64,000 nt of DNA from Ampelomyces quisqualis (taxonomy: Eukaryota; Ascomycota; Dothideomycetes; Pleosporales; Phaeosphaeriaceae): NCBI GenBank assembly GCA_018398575.1, contig JAGTXZ010000006.1:1116001-1180000 (forward strand), written 5' to 3'. The stretch's first letter is position 1. Every line of letters begins with the position of its first letter. The translations under genes and the position numbers were made by a program. This document shows, piece after piece, positions 10,974 to 22,786 of the stretch. The notes under the pieces are model-generated. The model did no database searches. It was not told where the DNA came from and saw only the letters and a list, made by a program, of their open reading frames with translations.

Positions 10974-12222
10974 ATCGGTCCAACATTGTATATACCTGAA
11001 ATGGAATTGCTGTCTCTGAGTTCAACATTGCACCCTAACTACCGATCAGGCTCGTTGGTTCAGTAGGACACGAACCATGGTGCCCAGGTGTGTGATAGCT
11101 GGCCGTTCGACTAACGTCAAGTGAACACGCTGTTCAAGCGCCCGCTGGTGGATGGGTTGGCGTTGTCCCCTAGATGTATTGGGGCTATCTAGCTCTCAAA
11201 CACAAGCACGTGGCATAAGCAGTCAGTGGTGTCATGCAGGGATCCGCTGCGAGGTGGTACTCGTGGCGCGTAGATCATATCATGTATCCGTATGTGTCTG
11301 CCCAAGGGTCCGCGAGAAAGGCAGACGCTTGTCAGAGCTTCGGCGCAGTCAGACGGCTGCGTCTCTGGAGTGCCGAAGCGATGGTAGCGATCAAGGTCTG
11401 TCAGCAGCATGCATGTGGCTTGCCCCAGATTCCACGGCCTACTGTATGCGCAGAAGCTATGGTCCCACCGGGGCTTGATTGGCTTCCCTCCACTACATAC
11501 GAAGTAGTACAAACGTCGGGCAAACACTGTACAAACAAACGGTAGTTAGTCTGCGACGCCATTCCCAGGCTTGAAATGGCCACATGCAACAAGTGTGCTG
11601 GCAACACATGCACATGGGACCGCGCCAAAGGACGTGCCAGCAGGATGGGTCTGGTGCTGGGTGACATGCGTGCTTCGTGCATCGTGCTGCCGTGCATGGC
11701 AGAAGCGGAGAGCTCCCGAGTCAAGGCGGTGAATGCTGAGCGGATGCCCAGCCGGTGCAGCAAGAAGAGCTCCCGTGCCTGGAGTCTGACGCCAGCAGTG
11801 AAGCCTAGCAAGCCCTCCCACGGACGGCCACCACATTTTGCTGTTGCCCAGAGGCAGACTTGTCGTCGTCTCTTATCTGATCCAACCCCTGTCTTCGCGG
11901 CTGCGTTCGGCTAAATCTTATTACATCACTCGTCGGCACGCCCAAGCGCGTGGCCACCACCGCGGAAAGGTCTTGCGCAGCCGCCAGAAGTCGGCGACAA
12001 CAGGGACATTCCTGTGCCCAACAGCAGTCGATAGTGCAGGTCCCCCAGGGCCCTCTTAGCTCTACCTAAGCCCTGGACGCCCTCGCACTGGTTTGCCTAT
12101 ATCCGTGCTCCACCGCAGCCCCAATGCGCCCCATCGCCTCTCAATAGCGAGTGCGAGTGCTCACTGCTGGGAGCCACCCCAACGTCACCACCACCACGAC
12201 AGCCCGGCACGTGCTCGCCGCC
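10974..12222. other. Intergenic upstream of the ABC transporter
   Basis: About 1.25 kb without a recognised gene. Open frames of up to 136 codons exist on both strands (11.15-11.9 kb) but none resembles a protein and they overlap each other antisense. Likely 3' UTR of NDUFA12 plus the transporter's promoter. Confidence 0.45.
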
Positions 12223-15200
12223 ATGTTTGCACACTGCAAAGACCCCTTCTGGGGCCGCCATGGCGACGACTTTTCAACATGTTTCGAGCAAGAGTCAGTC
12301 CTGGTCGCATCATACTCGGCATGGAATTCATAGGCTAACACTACTCCACAGCTATCTCCTCACACTATTCCCCCTCATCGTATGCGGAGTCTCCGTCGTC
12401 TATCTCCTGGTACAGCTTTATTTCGCCGCGACTGCCACCAAATACTACCACGCTTACCGCGTACTTGATGACCCTGGCAATGTCTGGTCCTTCAGCAGCC
12501 CTCACTACAATGGCGGCGATCCCGACTCCCACTCGGAGCAAGACGAAATCGGCCGTAACGAAGAGCTCGCGCTTGCCTCCACCGCCAGCCGCCAGGCCGT
12601 GTCCGCCATGACCCTAGATAAGCCCAGAGGACAAGCCACGGTCGTTGTCCTGGAGGAGGCGACAGTGTTGGCGCAGCTTGCTGTCCACATCTTCATGCTA
12701 TGGGTGAACATATGGGGAAAGCACGGCAGGATGGCTGAAATCGCCAATGTGGCAGTATGGTCGTATGTTGCCGCACTTGCCTCGATGCGCCTGCTCTTTT
12801 CCAGCACAGGCCGCTTCTCGCTCCCCAAACTGTGGTACCATACTGCATTCATTTATGGGTTTCAATGGCTCCTGACCGTCCTCGTCTTCCGATCGGCCAT
12901 CATCCACCCGCGCTCTGACCTCCATCGAAAGCTCGCCATTCTCGACTTTGCCCTTACGTCGCTCCTCTTCCTCGTCGCGCTGACCTCCAGGAAGGGAAAC
13001 AAGACAGTGGAGCTGGAGTACGAGGGGGATATCCTGCCAGCGAGGGAGCCAATCGCTAGCGTATTCTCGCTCGCAACATTCAGTTGGGTCGACTCGATTG
13101 TCTGGACTGGCTACAAGAAGACGTACGAGCTCACCGACGTATGGAACTTGGCGCCGGGTGACAAGGCGGCAGCAGTCATTTCGAGCTATCGCCAGTTCAA
13201 GAGGACCTCAGCGTTGGCCTATCATCTCCTGAAATTCTTCAAGAGAGGACTTTTGATTCAAGCGGGGTGGGCTGCTATTTCAGGATTCTTAACCTTTGCG
13301 CCTACACTGCTTCTCAAAGCAATCCTGGAGTACATCGAGAGGCCCGATTACACGCCTCGCAACGCGGCTTGGTTCTACGTCATTCTTCTTTTCGTCTCCG
13401 GAAGTCTGTCAGCCCTTGCAGATGGCCAGGCTCTGTGGATCGGCCGTAAAATATGCATTCGCCTGCGCGCTGTAATCATCGGAGAAATCTATGCAAAAGC
13501 GCTAAAGCGCAGAGCGGCTGCTGGAACTGACAAAGTCCTGGGAGAGGAGAAGAAATCAGAAGAGAACGAGGAGCCAACAGGCATCAAGCGATACTTCACT
13601 TTTGGCAAGAAGAAGAATAAGAAGGCGACTGAAACCTCGAAAAAGGGAGGCGCAAGTAATGCTGGCGCTGACGCTCAGGTAACAACAGGTGCGATCATAA
13701 ATCTAATGGCTGTCGACGCATTCAAAGTCAGTGAGATTTGCGCCTATTTGCACTTTCTGTGGGCGAACACACCTGTTCAGGTTGTGGTGGCAGTCTACCT
13801 CTTGTACCGCATTCTCGGCTACAGTTCGATCGCAGGCATCGGTATGATGCTAATTCTACTGCCAATCAACATGTACGTGGCAGGCCAGTTTTCCAAGATT
13901 CAGAAACTCATCCTTGCCGCGACCGATGCGCGTATTCATACCACGAACGAGGTACTCACCAATATTCGGATCATCAAATACTTTGCGTGGGAGCAGCGTT
14001 TCATTGGTTTGGTTAATGAGAAGCGTTATACAGAGCTGAGGCATCTTCGCCGAAGGTACATCCTTTGGGCCGTCGCAGCCACTATCTGGTCCGGATCTCC
14101 TGTGTTCATCACCTTCCTCTCCTTCTACGTGTACACCAACGTTGAGAACAAGCCTTTAATTCCTTCTGTCGCTTTCACTGCCTTGTCCCTATTTCAGATT
14201 CTTAGGATTCCCCTGGACCAACTTGCCGATATGGTGGCGCACGTCCAAGAATCCAAGGTCTCGGTAGACCGCATCGAGGAGTATCTCAGCGAGCCAGAAA
14301 CCGACAAGTATTCCCAAATCATCTCACGCCAGAAGGACGACAACGGCGATCCACTCATCGGCTTCGACAATGCAACCTTTAGCTGGGGCGGAAAGGACAT
14401 GGAGGACAAGGCTTCTGCTGACGCCTTCAAGCTCATGGACCTCGACCTGAAGTTCCGTGTTGGTCACCTGAACGTTGTGGCAGGCCCCACCGGGTCTGGT
14501 AAAACTTCGCTGCTTATGGGACTATTGGGTGAGATGACAAAACTGAAAGGCGACGTTTACTTGCCTGGAGGCTGCAGTCGCGAGGACATCAAGCCTGATC
14601 CCGAGACTGGCCTGACCGAAAGCGTTGCATACTGCGCACAACAAGCTTGGCTTGTCAATGGAACCGTCAAGGACAACATCGTTTTTGCGAGTGATTGGGA
14701 CCAAAAACGGTACAATGATGTAATCGTTGCGTGCTCACTGAAGCGCGACTTGGCGATCCTGGATGCAGGTGACGAGACGCTTGTGGGTGAGAAAGGTGTT
14801 ACATTGTCTGGCGGTCAGAAGCAGCGCATCTCCCTTGCCCGTGCTTTGTACAGCAAGGCTCGCCATGTTCTACTGGACGATGTGCTTAGTGCCGTCGATT
14901 CTCACACCGCCAAATGGATCTTTGACTACGCTCTGAATGGCCAGCTTATGCAAAACCGTACTTGCATACTCGTAACACACAATGTTAGCCTGGCTCTACC
15001 GCTTGCCGAGTTTGCTGTCGTCCTCGATAATGGTAAGATTGTCGCACAGGGCACGGCAAATGAAGTGATCACTTCAGGCAAGCTCACCGAGGACCTCTCC
15101 AAATCTAGGCCCGGCTCGCGTGGCGCGTCCAAAGCGCCCTCAGAAGTACCGTCTGAAGCCGAAGACGAGGAGGTCGGCCAGACAAATGGTTCCGCTAATG

Positions 15201-17554
15201 GCAAGCTCGATGGCACCACCGATAAGAAGAAGCCCACTGGCAATACCCAAGAAGAGACCAAGGCGGAGGGTGGCGTTAAGTTGAGCATCATACTCATGTA
15301 TCTTCAGGCTATGGGCCCTTGGTACTACTGGGTTGGGGCCACGATTGCTTTTGTCGCAGCACAGCTATCTTCGGTGTCCACCAATCTCTGGATCCGCATA
15401 TGGGCCAATGCCTATGCAGCGAAGGGCTATGCAGCGACTACCCACCAAAATCAATCTCCCATCACTCACGCACCAACACTAAGTGGTATGGGCACCTGTG
15501 TGAACAGTGGTACTTGTAGCTGGAACTTCCCAATGTCATTCCCGCCGAAGGGTCAGCAGTATTCCTACAGCTACATGCCGACTGGCTTCCGGATCATGGA
15601 ATCCGACGTTGATTCGACCTATTTCCTCGTCATCTACGCTATACTTGGCATAATTTTCATGTTCATCACTTTCCTCCGAGAAGGCTTCCTGTTCGGTGGC
15701 TCCCTTGCTGCATCCCGACGTGTCCACGAGAGGTTGATCCAGAAGGTCACACACGCCAAATTCCGCTTCTTTGATCAGACACCACTGGGCCAGCTTATGA
15801 ACCGCTTTTCGAAGGACATTGAGTCGCTCGATCAAGAAGTGGCACCCGTTGCCATCGGCGTCATACATTGTTTTGCTTCCATCGTCACCATCGTCATTTT
15901 GATTTCGGTCATTACGCCAGCATTCTTGATTGCAGCCTCGCTCATCTCGGTGCTATACTTTCTCATTGGCCGCTTCTACATCAACTCATCCCGAGATCTC
16001 AAGCGTCTGGAATCGGTTCATCGCAGTCCGTTGTACCAACAATTTGGCGAGACTCTGTCTGGCATGACTACTATTCGAGCTTACGGCGACGAGCGACGCT
16101 TCATCCGCGAGAACCTGGTCAAGATTAATACTCAACATCGACCATTCATTTATGTGTGGGCTACGAACAGGTGGCTCGCATTCCGAGTAGATGTCGTCGG
16201 TGCATTGGTCGCGTTCTTCGCGGGCGCATTCGTCATTTTAAGCGTTGGTCGCATCGATGCCGGTGCTGCTGGTCTCGCGCTGACCTACGCTGTTACTTTC
16301 ACTGAGAACGTGTTGTGGTTCGTGCGCCTGTACTCGGCAAACGAGCAGAACATGAACTCCGTGGAACGTGTAAAGGAATACCTAGATGTGGAACAAGAAG
16401 CGCCAGCTGTCATCCCCGAGAACAAGCCTCCTTCCAACTGGCCAAGCAAGGGGTCTGTAGAGTTTGTCGGCTACACCACGCGGTACAGGCCCGACTTCGA
16501 TACTGTTCTAAAGGAATTGACTTTCAAGATTTTGCCTGGTGAGAAGGTTGGTGTTGTTGGCAGAACCGGTGCTGGTAAAAGTTCGATGGCGCTTGCTTTG
16601 TTCCGCGCACTAGAAGCGGAGAAGGGCAAAATTCTCGTCGACGACATCGACATTGGTCAGATTGGTCTTCAAGATCTGCGGGAGAACATAGTCATGGTCC
16701 CGCAAGGCAAGTCAACCCTGTCAGAAACATCCTGTGGTGTCAAACACTAACTTTTAACAGATCCGACTTTATTCACTGGCACAATCAGAAGCAATCTCGA
16801 TCCGTTCTCCATCTTCACCGACGAAGAGATCTACACTGCCCTCCGTGAAGTTCACCTCATTTCGCCAGCATCTCAACCAGCATCAGGAGCCGTCACACCA
16901 ACAGATACTGGGACGCCTCCCTGCGCCATCGAGATCCCCAACCCCACAAGCGACGCAGTCACCGCCGATGTAAACGCGAGCTACTCCGCCTCGACCGTCA
17001 ACCCCAGCTCCATCCTCCGAGAACCCGAATGGACGCGCGGCGGTGCCGTCGACGACACCATTGTCGTCATGCCCGATGGCCACATCGCCAACCCGTCCGA
17101 AATCGTGCAATCCGGCCTGCAGACCGACAACAAAAACCCCTTCCGCAACCTCAATTCGTCCGTCTCCGAATCCGGCTCCAACCTCTCCCAAGGCCAGCGC
17201 CAACTCCTCTGCCTCGCACGCGCACTGCTCAAAGCGCCCAAGGTCCTGCTCATGGACGAAGCCACTGCGTCGATTGACTACGCGACCGACGCTAAGATCC
17301 AGGAAACTATTCGCTTGATTAAGAACACGACGATTACCATCGCGCACAGGTTACAGACGATTATCGATTATGATAAGGTGCTTGTGCTGGATAAAGGTGC
17401 AGTTGTGGAGTTTGGCGATCCGTTTGATCTCGTGAGCAAGGAAGGCGGGAGTTTTAGAGCCATGTGTGAGACTACGGGGGAGCTGGAGACGTTGGTGGGT
17501 ACGGCGAAGGCGGCGAGCGAGGCGAGGAAAAAGGGTGTTGCATCGTTGAAATAA
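12223..17554 (+). CDS. ABCC-type full ABC transporter (Ybt1/Vmr1/Bpt1-like)
   Basis: ATP-driven exporter or vacuolar pump of the multidrug-resistance-associated (ABCC) subfamily; substrates in relatives include bile acids, glutathione conjugates and metals, but the substrate here is unknown. Exons 12223-12293, 12352-16706 and 16761-17554 give 1739 residues. Order: short N-terminal lead (MFAHCKDPFWG), TMD0-like helices, TMD1, NBD1 with Walker A at ~735 (GPTGSGKTS), signature LSGGQKQRIS at ~842 and Walker B LLDDVLSAVD; charged linker; TMD2; NBD2 with Walker A at ~1427 (GRTGAGKSS), signature LSQGQRQL at ~1617 and LLMDEATASID. NBD1 has Asp for the catalytic Glu, usual in ABCC. NBD2 has a long insertion between Walker A and signature, as in the yeast Ybt1/Vmr1 branch. 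Intron 2 (16707-16760) has a GC donor (CAAG|GCAAGT). Confidence 0.93.
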
Positions 17555-18423
17555 GACTGAGCTGAGAAGATGTATCGAGTTGGAAAAACGGGTCGTCAAT
17601 CGTTTTGCATGAGCGAAACGAGCGCATTTCTTTTCTTTTGTTTACATACCTTCCGACCGACGTTCATGGGCGGTTGGCCGTGTGTAGAAATTCGCATTCG
17701 AACCCGAATCGCTTTAGATTCAGTATCCTCAAATTATAACATAAAAGAGACACAATTTGGAAAATTTCAAGTGCAGGTGGATTAAGTCAAGATTTCTCAT
17801 TCCCGATCCACGCACGTAGTCAAACAGGTCGTATAGATCTCACTACCTTCACCGACATTGATTCCACCCCGTGAGGCTCCACATCACCTCCCATCATACA
17901 CCTTACGACACGTCCCACAACACCCAGTCGATCGAATCGGGAGGCTGTGCTAAAAGAAACCCCCCCCCCGTTAAATGTATCCTTTCTTTTACATGGAGTT
18001 CCCGCATCGTGTCACAACTTCCTTACTATCAAGTCAGTGCACGCACGCCATCACTCGTCCAAGGCGTGTGAGTGACGTAGCTTGAGCAAAACACCGCTGA
18101 ATGTGTCGTGGTAGGTGGAGTAACATGACAAGGTCAACGGCGCGCATTGCCGGTGCGGTTCGCCCAGCCAAAGAAGTCGTTTACAAACGCAGGAACCACG
18201 AAGCCCGGAGGAGGATGAAGGTGCGGAGGGGGGCCCGGCGGCGCAGCGTCGACAGCTGGCGGGATGTCAGGGCCGGGGACTGGAGGTGGGCCTTGAGCGT
18301 GCGCGCCACCACGTTGATTGTGACCTCGCTCGCGCCTACCAGTCTCGTCGTCCGTTCTCCGTCTCGCATGCTCAATCAGGTGATTGACCTGCTCGGCCGC
18401 CGCGTCTTCTGGGACCCAGTTGG
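17555..18423. other. Intergenic between convergent ABC transporter and RBR ligase
   Basis: No gene recognised. The stretch contains a run of about ten C residues near 17960-17969. Probably two facing 3' UTRs. Confidence 0.45.
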
Positions 18424-19556
18424 CTACGGTAGCTCGTTCATGACCATGCGGCGCGCATGCGGACAGTTTGCCAGGTGGGTTTGGCTGTCAAATGGGGTCA
18501 GACAGATCCAGCAAAATTTGCGCCAGCATCGGTTGCAAGTCATGTGATCGCAACCACCGCGTTTCTCAATGTTGATCCCGCACTTGGGGCACGGCTTCGC
18601 GCCCATGGAGCGGATTTTGGCGACGGATGCGGCGTCTTCGGCGGCCGAGACGAGGGAGCAGGTGGTTGTGTGCCAGGGGCGGTTGCAGGTTAGGCAGAGG
18701 GCGTAATCGCAGTAGGGACATTCGATCTTGTGTTTGCTGGGAGGTTTGGTGGTGGATTTGATGGCCTCGGTAGATTTCGTAGTTGACTTCGTGGCTGGCT
18801 CAGTGGGATTGGCAGATTTGGTCGACTTCGTCCTGGTCTGAGCGGACGTTGTGGACTTTTCAGACTCTTTCGTGAGCTCTCTGCTGCTGCTTGCGCTACA
18901 GTCTTCGATGGAGAAGTATTTACCACAGTCTGCGGAAAGGCAGGCGATGAAGTGGGTATTGGCATCTAGATGGTGCCGGGTAAGTGCGTCGTCGTAGCTT
19001 TTGGTCGTTAGCTGTGAAGGTCTTGTGTACAAGGTCAGTATACGTACGCATCAAATGCGGACTTGATCAGAGCTGACTTCATTGTCGTGTGGTCAAGCAC
19101 ATGATCGCAGCCGGGATATGTGCAGGCCAAGCCTGGCTCAGTGAGCTGGCGACTATCAATCCTGCTACTGACAAGACGCTTGATGCAGCGACTACATATG
19201 TTCTTGAAGTGCTCGCAGGCATTCTTGTTCTTGTCGAGCGTATACGAGCTGGCTCTCTTGGTCGACGCGCAGATAATACACTCGCGCTTCGTCTTTGGCT
19301 CTTTCTTCTTCGGTGCCACCTTCACGACTACTTTGGATGCATTTCCTGGCTTGACAATGCCTCCAGAATTCACATTTACTGGGGCTTTCCGAGTGGTCGC
19401 GCGAGGCTGCGGTGCTGGCATAGACCGGGTCGTAGCGCGTGTAGACGGAGCATCATGGACGTGGATGGGATTTCTGCGAAACCCTGGCGGAGCAGGAGCA
19501 TTTCCATAGTTCACACGCCGCGAAGGTTGGGCCTGCAAGCGGGTAATGCGGTCCAT
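18424..19556 (-). CDS. RBR-type (RING-IBR-RING) E3 ubiquitin ligase
   Basis: Ubiquitin ligase of the RING-between-RING class, which passes ubiquitin through a cysteine of RING2. Exons 19556-19048 and 18997-18424 on the minus strand (intron 50 nt) give 360 residues. The nearer CAG acceptor would bring a stop in frame, so the AAAG acceptor at 18998-18999 must be used. RING1 is at ~93-150 (CIIC...CSRCIKRL...CTYPGC), IBR at ~189-283 (ACLSADCGKYF ... CPYCDYALCLTCNRPWH), RING2 at ~306-336 (CPKC-x8-GGCDHMTC...CWICL) with the likely catalytic Cys319. The N-terminal 90 residues are basic and disordered-looking. Unusually, a ~55-residue Thr/Lys/Ser-rich tract (204-258) interrupts the IBR. Substrates cannot be predicted. 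Confidence 0.88.
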
Positions 19557-20416
19557 GATAGTTGAGGGTGGTGGTGGAGGTGTTGACAGAGGTAGCGAGG
19601 TTCAGAGAGAAAAGGGTCGGAATATGACAATGGCGGTGAAGATCCACCCAAGGCAGCTGCTGCCTTCCAATCAATCGGGGGTGGGGCACTATACGGGTGC
19701 CCGCGTGTACAACCTCCGGGTACGTCGCGGTGAAGTAATCGCAGTCATCTACGGTTAGATGCATGCTAGCAGCAGGCACGGACAAGGCTACCCTTAGTGG
19801 GACCCCAATTCACCACGCTCTCCATCTTTTCAAGCTTCGGATGAAAGGGTGAGAGAAAAAATATACGGGAGAAAAGACTCAAAGGCAATGGCGACAGTCC
19901 CATAGATGAAGCCCAAGCGAAGTGCTGGATACGACCCAGGTGTAGAAATTGGGAAAGCCTTCATTATGACGGGGGACAAAGATCCGAATATGAAGTCGTA
20001 GATACTACCTATCGTCGTTGAGAATGTTCCAAGGCCGACCAACGTCGACACATCATGCATTTTATTCTTCCCCACCCTTCAGCGTATCAGGCCGGCAATA
20101 TCCTCTGACTTCTAAGATTTGACCTCGTGCAAAGCACCGTGAACATCGTAGCTCGCTGGTGTGACATGAGGCTTCAGGGTTGAGAAGTCTTGTAGCGAAT
20201 GTGAGACGAAGGACGGATGTTTCTGGTGACACGAATTGGGAGGGGAAATTACCTCCACGGATACAAGCATACTACTCCCGCGGTCAGACTGCTAGTGGCT
20301 ACGACAGGAACAGTACATCCTGACACTTTCATGACAACAATAAAAGGGTGTTGAAATAACCACAAACAGCTCCACTGGAACGAAAGACGGGCCCGAGATT
20401 GTCCAAGCTTACTAAC
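19557..20416. other. Region with one unassigned 81-codon hydrophobic frame
   Basis: No recognised gene. A minus-strand open frame at 20075-19830 (81 codons) is hydrophobic and ends with a plausible membrane segment (LRLGFIYGTVAIAFESFLPYIF), but matches no family I know. It lies just beyond the transporter relic, so it may be another decayed membrane-protein piece. I do not call it a gene. Confidence 0.25.
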
Positions 20417-21253
20417 ATTACATTCATCTCGTCTCCTAGGCTCGTGCCGCCCATACATCATCCACATCGCGAATGAGCCAAAGAACGCGCCTCTCACAAT
20501 TTTCCCTATCGTCACCGGAATAACACACTATCAGATGAACTTCCCCAAACCCAAATTCGCCCCATAAAACATCCCAATCGGCACCACGATAAAATTCGCA
20601 ATCGTATGCTGATATTTAGCGCGACAAAGATCGCAATCGCGACCCATATGCCCATAATCTTTGACACATTGCCGCGGGCTGGAGTAGAAAAGAAAAACGC
20701 TAGCCAGACCAACATATTGTCTTTCGAAACACTATATCCCCAGTTCGGTTTCACGCGACTCTCGGCATGTGAAATGGCCCAGGGGATCTGCGCTTCAGTT
20801 GTGAGCACGTCGGCGCAGTAGAAAAAGAACCCAGCAGAACACAAAAAACCCAGCCTTGTTGAAGACATAGCTCACGGCTCAAGTACGCGCTACGTCGTAC
20901 AGCGAAATTCGTCGCTGGAGTGCGGCGTAAAGGCATGACGAAGAAGGTACTCGTGGCAAGCTCCATGTTGGTAAGCATGATGAAGACGAATCCGACTGGG
21001 AATACGAGGGCGGAGGTTAGCGTCGCCATGCTGGGATTGGACTGGCGGAGACCGGGCGCGCCGCCTGCGATGGCGATGTCGAAGGCTGCGCAGAGGGAGA
21101 AGAAGATTCCGGCGACGAAGGACTTGATGATCAGATCTATCCATGAGAGGTGCGCTTTGGCGATGCCTGTGAGTTCGGCTAGGCGGAGAGTTTCGACGGT
21201 TGTGTGGGAATCTGTGGAGATGAGATCGTGAGCGGCTGGGATTCTGTAGACAT
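20417..21253 (-). pseudogene. Decayed formate/nitrite transporter (FNT family)
   Basis: Remnant of a membrane channel for formate, nitrite or a similar small anion. Reading on the minus strand and switching frames recovers family-like segments in the right order: GIAKAHLSWIDLIIKSFVAG, a hydrophobic run with NMELATSTFFVMP, YAALQRRISLYDVAR, SYVFNKAG, AGFFFYCADVLTTEAQIPWA, STPARGNVSKIMGIWVAI, QHTIANFIVVPIGMFYG, and PVTIGKIVRGAFFG. It is broken by frameshifts near 20926-20936, 20831-20845 and 20611-20622, probably one near the start (about 21240), a TGA at 20881-20879 where Trp is expected, and consecutive TGA/TAG at 20533-20528. The breaks occur within continuous homology, leaving no room for 45-60-nt introns. 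Assignment to FNT is good; non-function is strongly supported. Confidence 0.75.
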
Positions 21254-21706
21254 GATCGTGTCGTCTTGCAGCAAGTAGGAGAAGTCACAAGCAGGAGTAC
21301 TGATTGAAACTAAAGACTCAAGCGACTAGAGGGAGAATATACAACATTTTGAAATGATGTTGTTGTACAGTTGGTTGTTACATGATACTTGGTCACTTTT
21401 GGCGGAGCATTACTGACGTCTTGTTGGGGACGTCATGAGCCATGTTTGAGCAGGGTTGTTCGAGCGAAGACTTGAATGAGCTCCAAACTAAGAGCTTATA
21501 TTCGGAAGTTGAACTTCACCAAGATCATGATGTCGAGGTCTGGTTTCGCGACCACACCATGTTCGTATTAAGCCGGGGAATTGGCTGCCAACGCACAATG
21601 CGTCTGGGATGAGTTGATCAAGGCCTCCTAGAGGTGGCTTGACATGTAAGGATACACTGTATTCAAGTGCGAGGAGACGATGCGACATACTACACGACCT
21701 TTTGTT
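21254..21706. other. Intergenic, nothing recognised
   Basis: Between the upstream side of the decayed transporter and the 3' end of the F-box gene. No gene, repeat or RNA recognised. Confidence 0.4.
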
Positions 21707-22786
21707 TCACAATGACTCCTCGCTGACAGCAACACCCAGCTCTCCACCCGCGATAGCGGCCATGAAGTTGCCCACATCTTCACCACGCTCATTCAATACC
21801 CATTCCAGCGTTTGGCCCCACGTCTCGCCATTGTTCTCAAACCAGTCGCCCAGGCTCCTAACGTAACCCTCCACCATACCCTTCAGCGGCGCATTTTCCT
21901 TGAGCCACATGATTTGTTCAGGGTCCATCTTCAACATGTCTTCGATGACGTAGTAATGCGGAATTTCGTCACCCCAGCCTTCGGCGCCAATTTCGTGGTT
22001 TGGCAAAAGGCTGAATTTGGAGGTTGTGTAGCGCGAAGTGTATGTTTGCGTGTTGTTGAAGTGCGAGGAGACAGAGTTGGTCGTGATGTGGTAGTGCGCT
22101 GCGAAGGGATTGTGCGTCTGTGGAGGAGGGTAGTTGAGATGAATGTTAAACAGAAGCGAGTGCTCGTTTTCTGGAAAGCGCTTTTTGAATTTGCGTGCAA
22201 TGGTACCGTTCGACGGGCAAATGTTGCTGTGAACCACCTCGCGAATCACAGCATTGACATCGGCAATCTCAGCTAGTTCCCAAGTACTCCAATTATGCAA
22301 CAACGCGGTCCGTTTCTGAACGATAGGCCTCGTGGCTCGGAGCTCCCGGCGGTTTTCTCGGTTGTGAAAGGCGCGCGAATAGAGCCATGTCCGGTATATA
22401 GCTCTCCTCAGACGATAGTGCTCTTCGCTTGTCAAAAGACGTCGGCTTTCGTAATTATGTTTCCACTTCTTGAATGGATATACGGCACACCACTTCTCAG
22501 CGACTCGGCCATGGTGTACAATTTGCTTCAATAAAGCTGCCGAGAAGGGGACATCGCGAATGACGTGGGCGGGTTGGCTGGCATTGTGGGTGAGCAGCTG
22601 AGTAAGGTCTTGTAGTGGCCCGAACTGGGTCTCGGCAGCAGTTTCAAGTATGGCGAGTCTTTGAGAAGAGGCGTATATTTTGCGGAAGCGACGGCAGGTA
22701 GAAGAAAGAGCTAGAACGTCGACGACGGTGTTGCACGAGAAGAACACCTGGGTCACCAACTCGGTAGCCAGGTCTTCGAACAGCAT
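21707..22786 (-). CDS. F-box protein
   Basis: Single-exon gene of 359 residues. The first ~40 residues form an F-box-like segment (LATELVTQVFFSCNTVVDVL followed by LSSTCRRFRKIY), the surface that binds SKP1. The rest is the kind of long, poorly conserved C-terminal region common in ascomycete F-box proteins, with Trp-rich helices (LHNWSTWELAEIADVNAV) and an acidic end. No WD40 or LRR repeats are visible, so substrate class is unknown. SKP1 is encoded in the same window. No intron is needed; the ATG begins almost directly with the F-box, as usual for this group. Confidence 0.8.
   Translation of the reverse strand: MLFEDLATELVTQVFFSCNTVVDVLALSSTCRRFRKIYASSQRLAILETAAETQFGPLQDLTQLLTHNASQPAHVIRDVPFSAALLKQIVHHGRVAEKWCAVYPFKKWKHNYESRRLLTSEEHYRLRRAIYRTWLYSRAFHNRENRRELRATRPIVQKRTALLHNWSTWELAEIADVNAVIREVVHSNICPSNGTIARKFKKRFPENEHSLLFNIHLNYPPPQTHNPFAAHYHITTNSVSSHFNNTQTYTSRYTTSKFSLLPNHEIGAEGWGDEIPHYYVIEDMLKMDPEQIMWLKENAPLKGMVEGYVRSLGDWFENNGETWGQTLEWVLNERGEDVGNFMAAIAGGELGVAVSEESL

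Noticed and set aside
14860..14900. Missing catalytic Glu in NBD1 of the ABC transporter
   Set aside because: Asp at this place is normal for ABCC proteins and is not a sign of decay.
17960..17969. Poly-C run
   Set aside because: A simple homopolymer between convergent genes; no function suggested.
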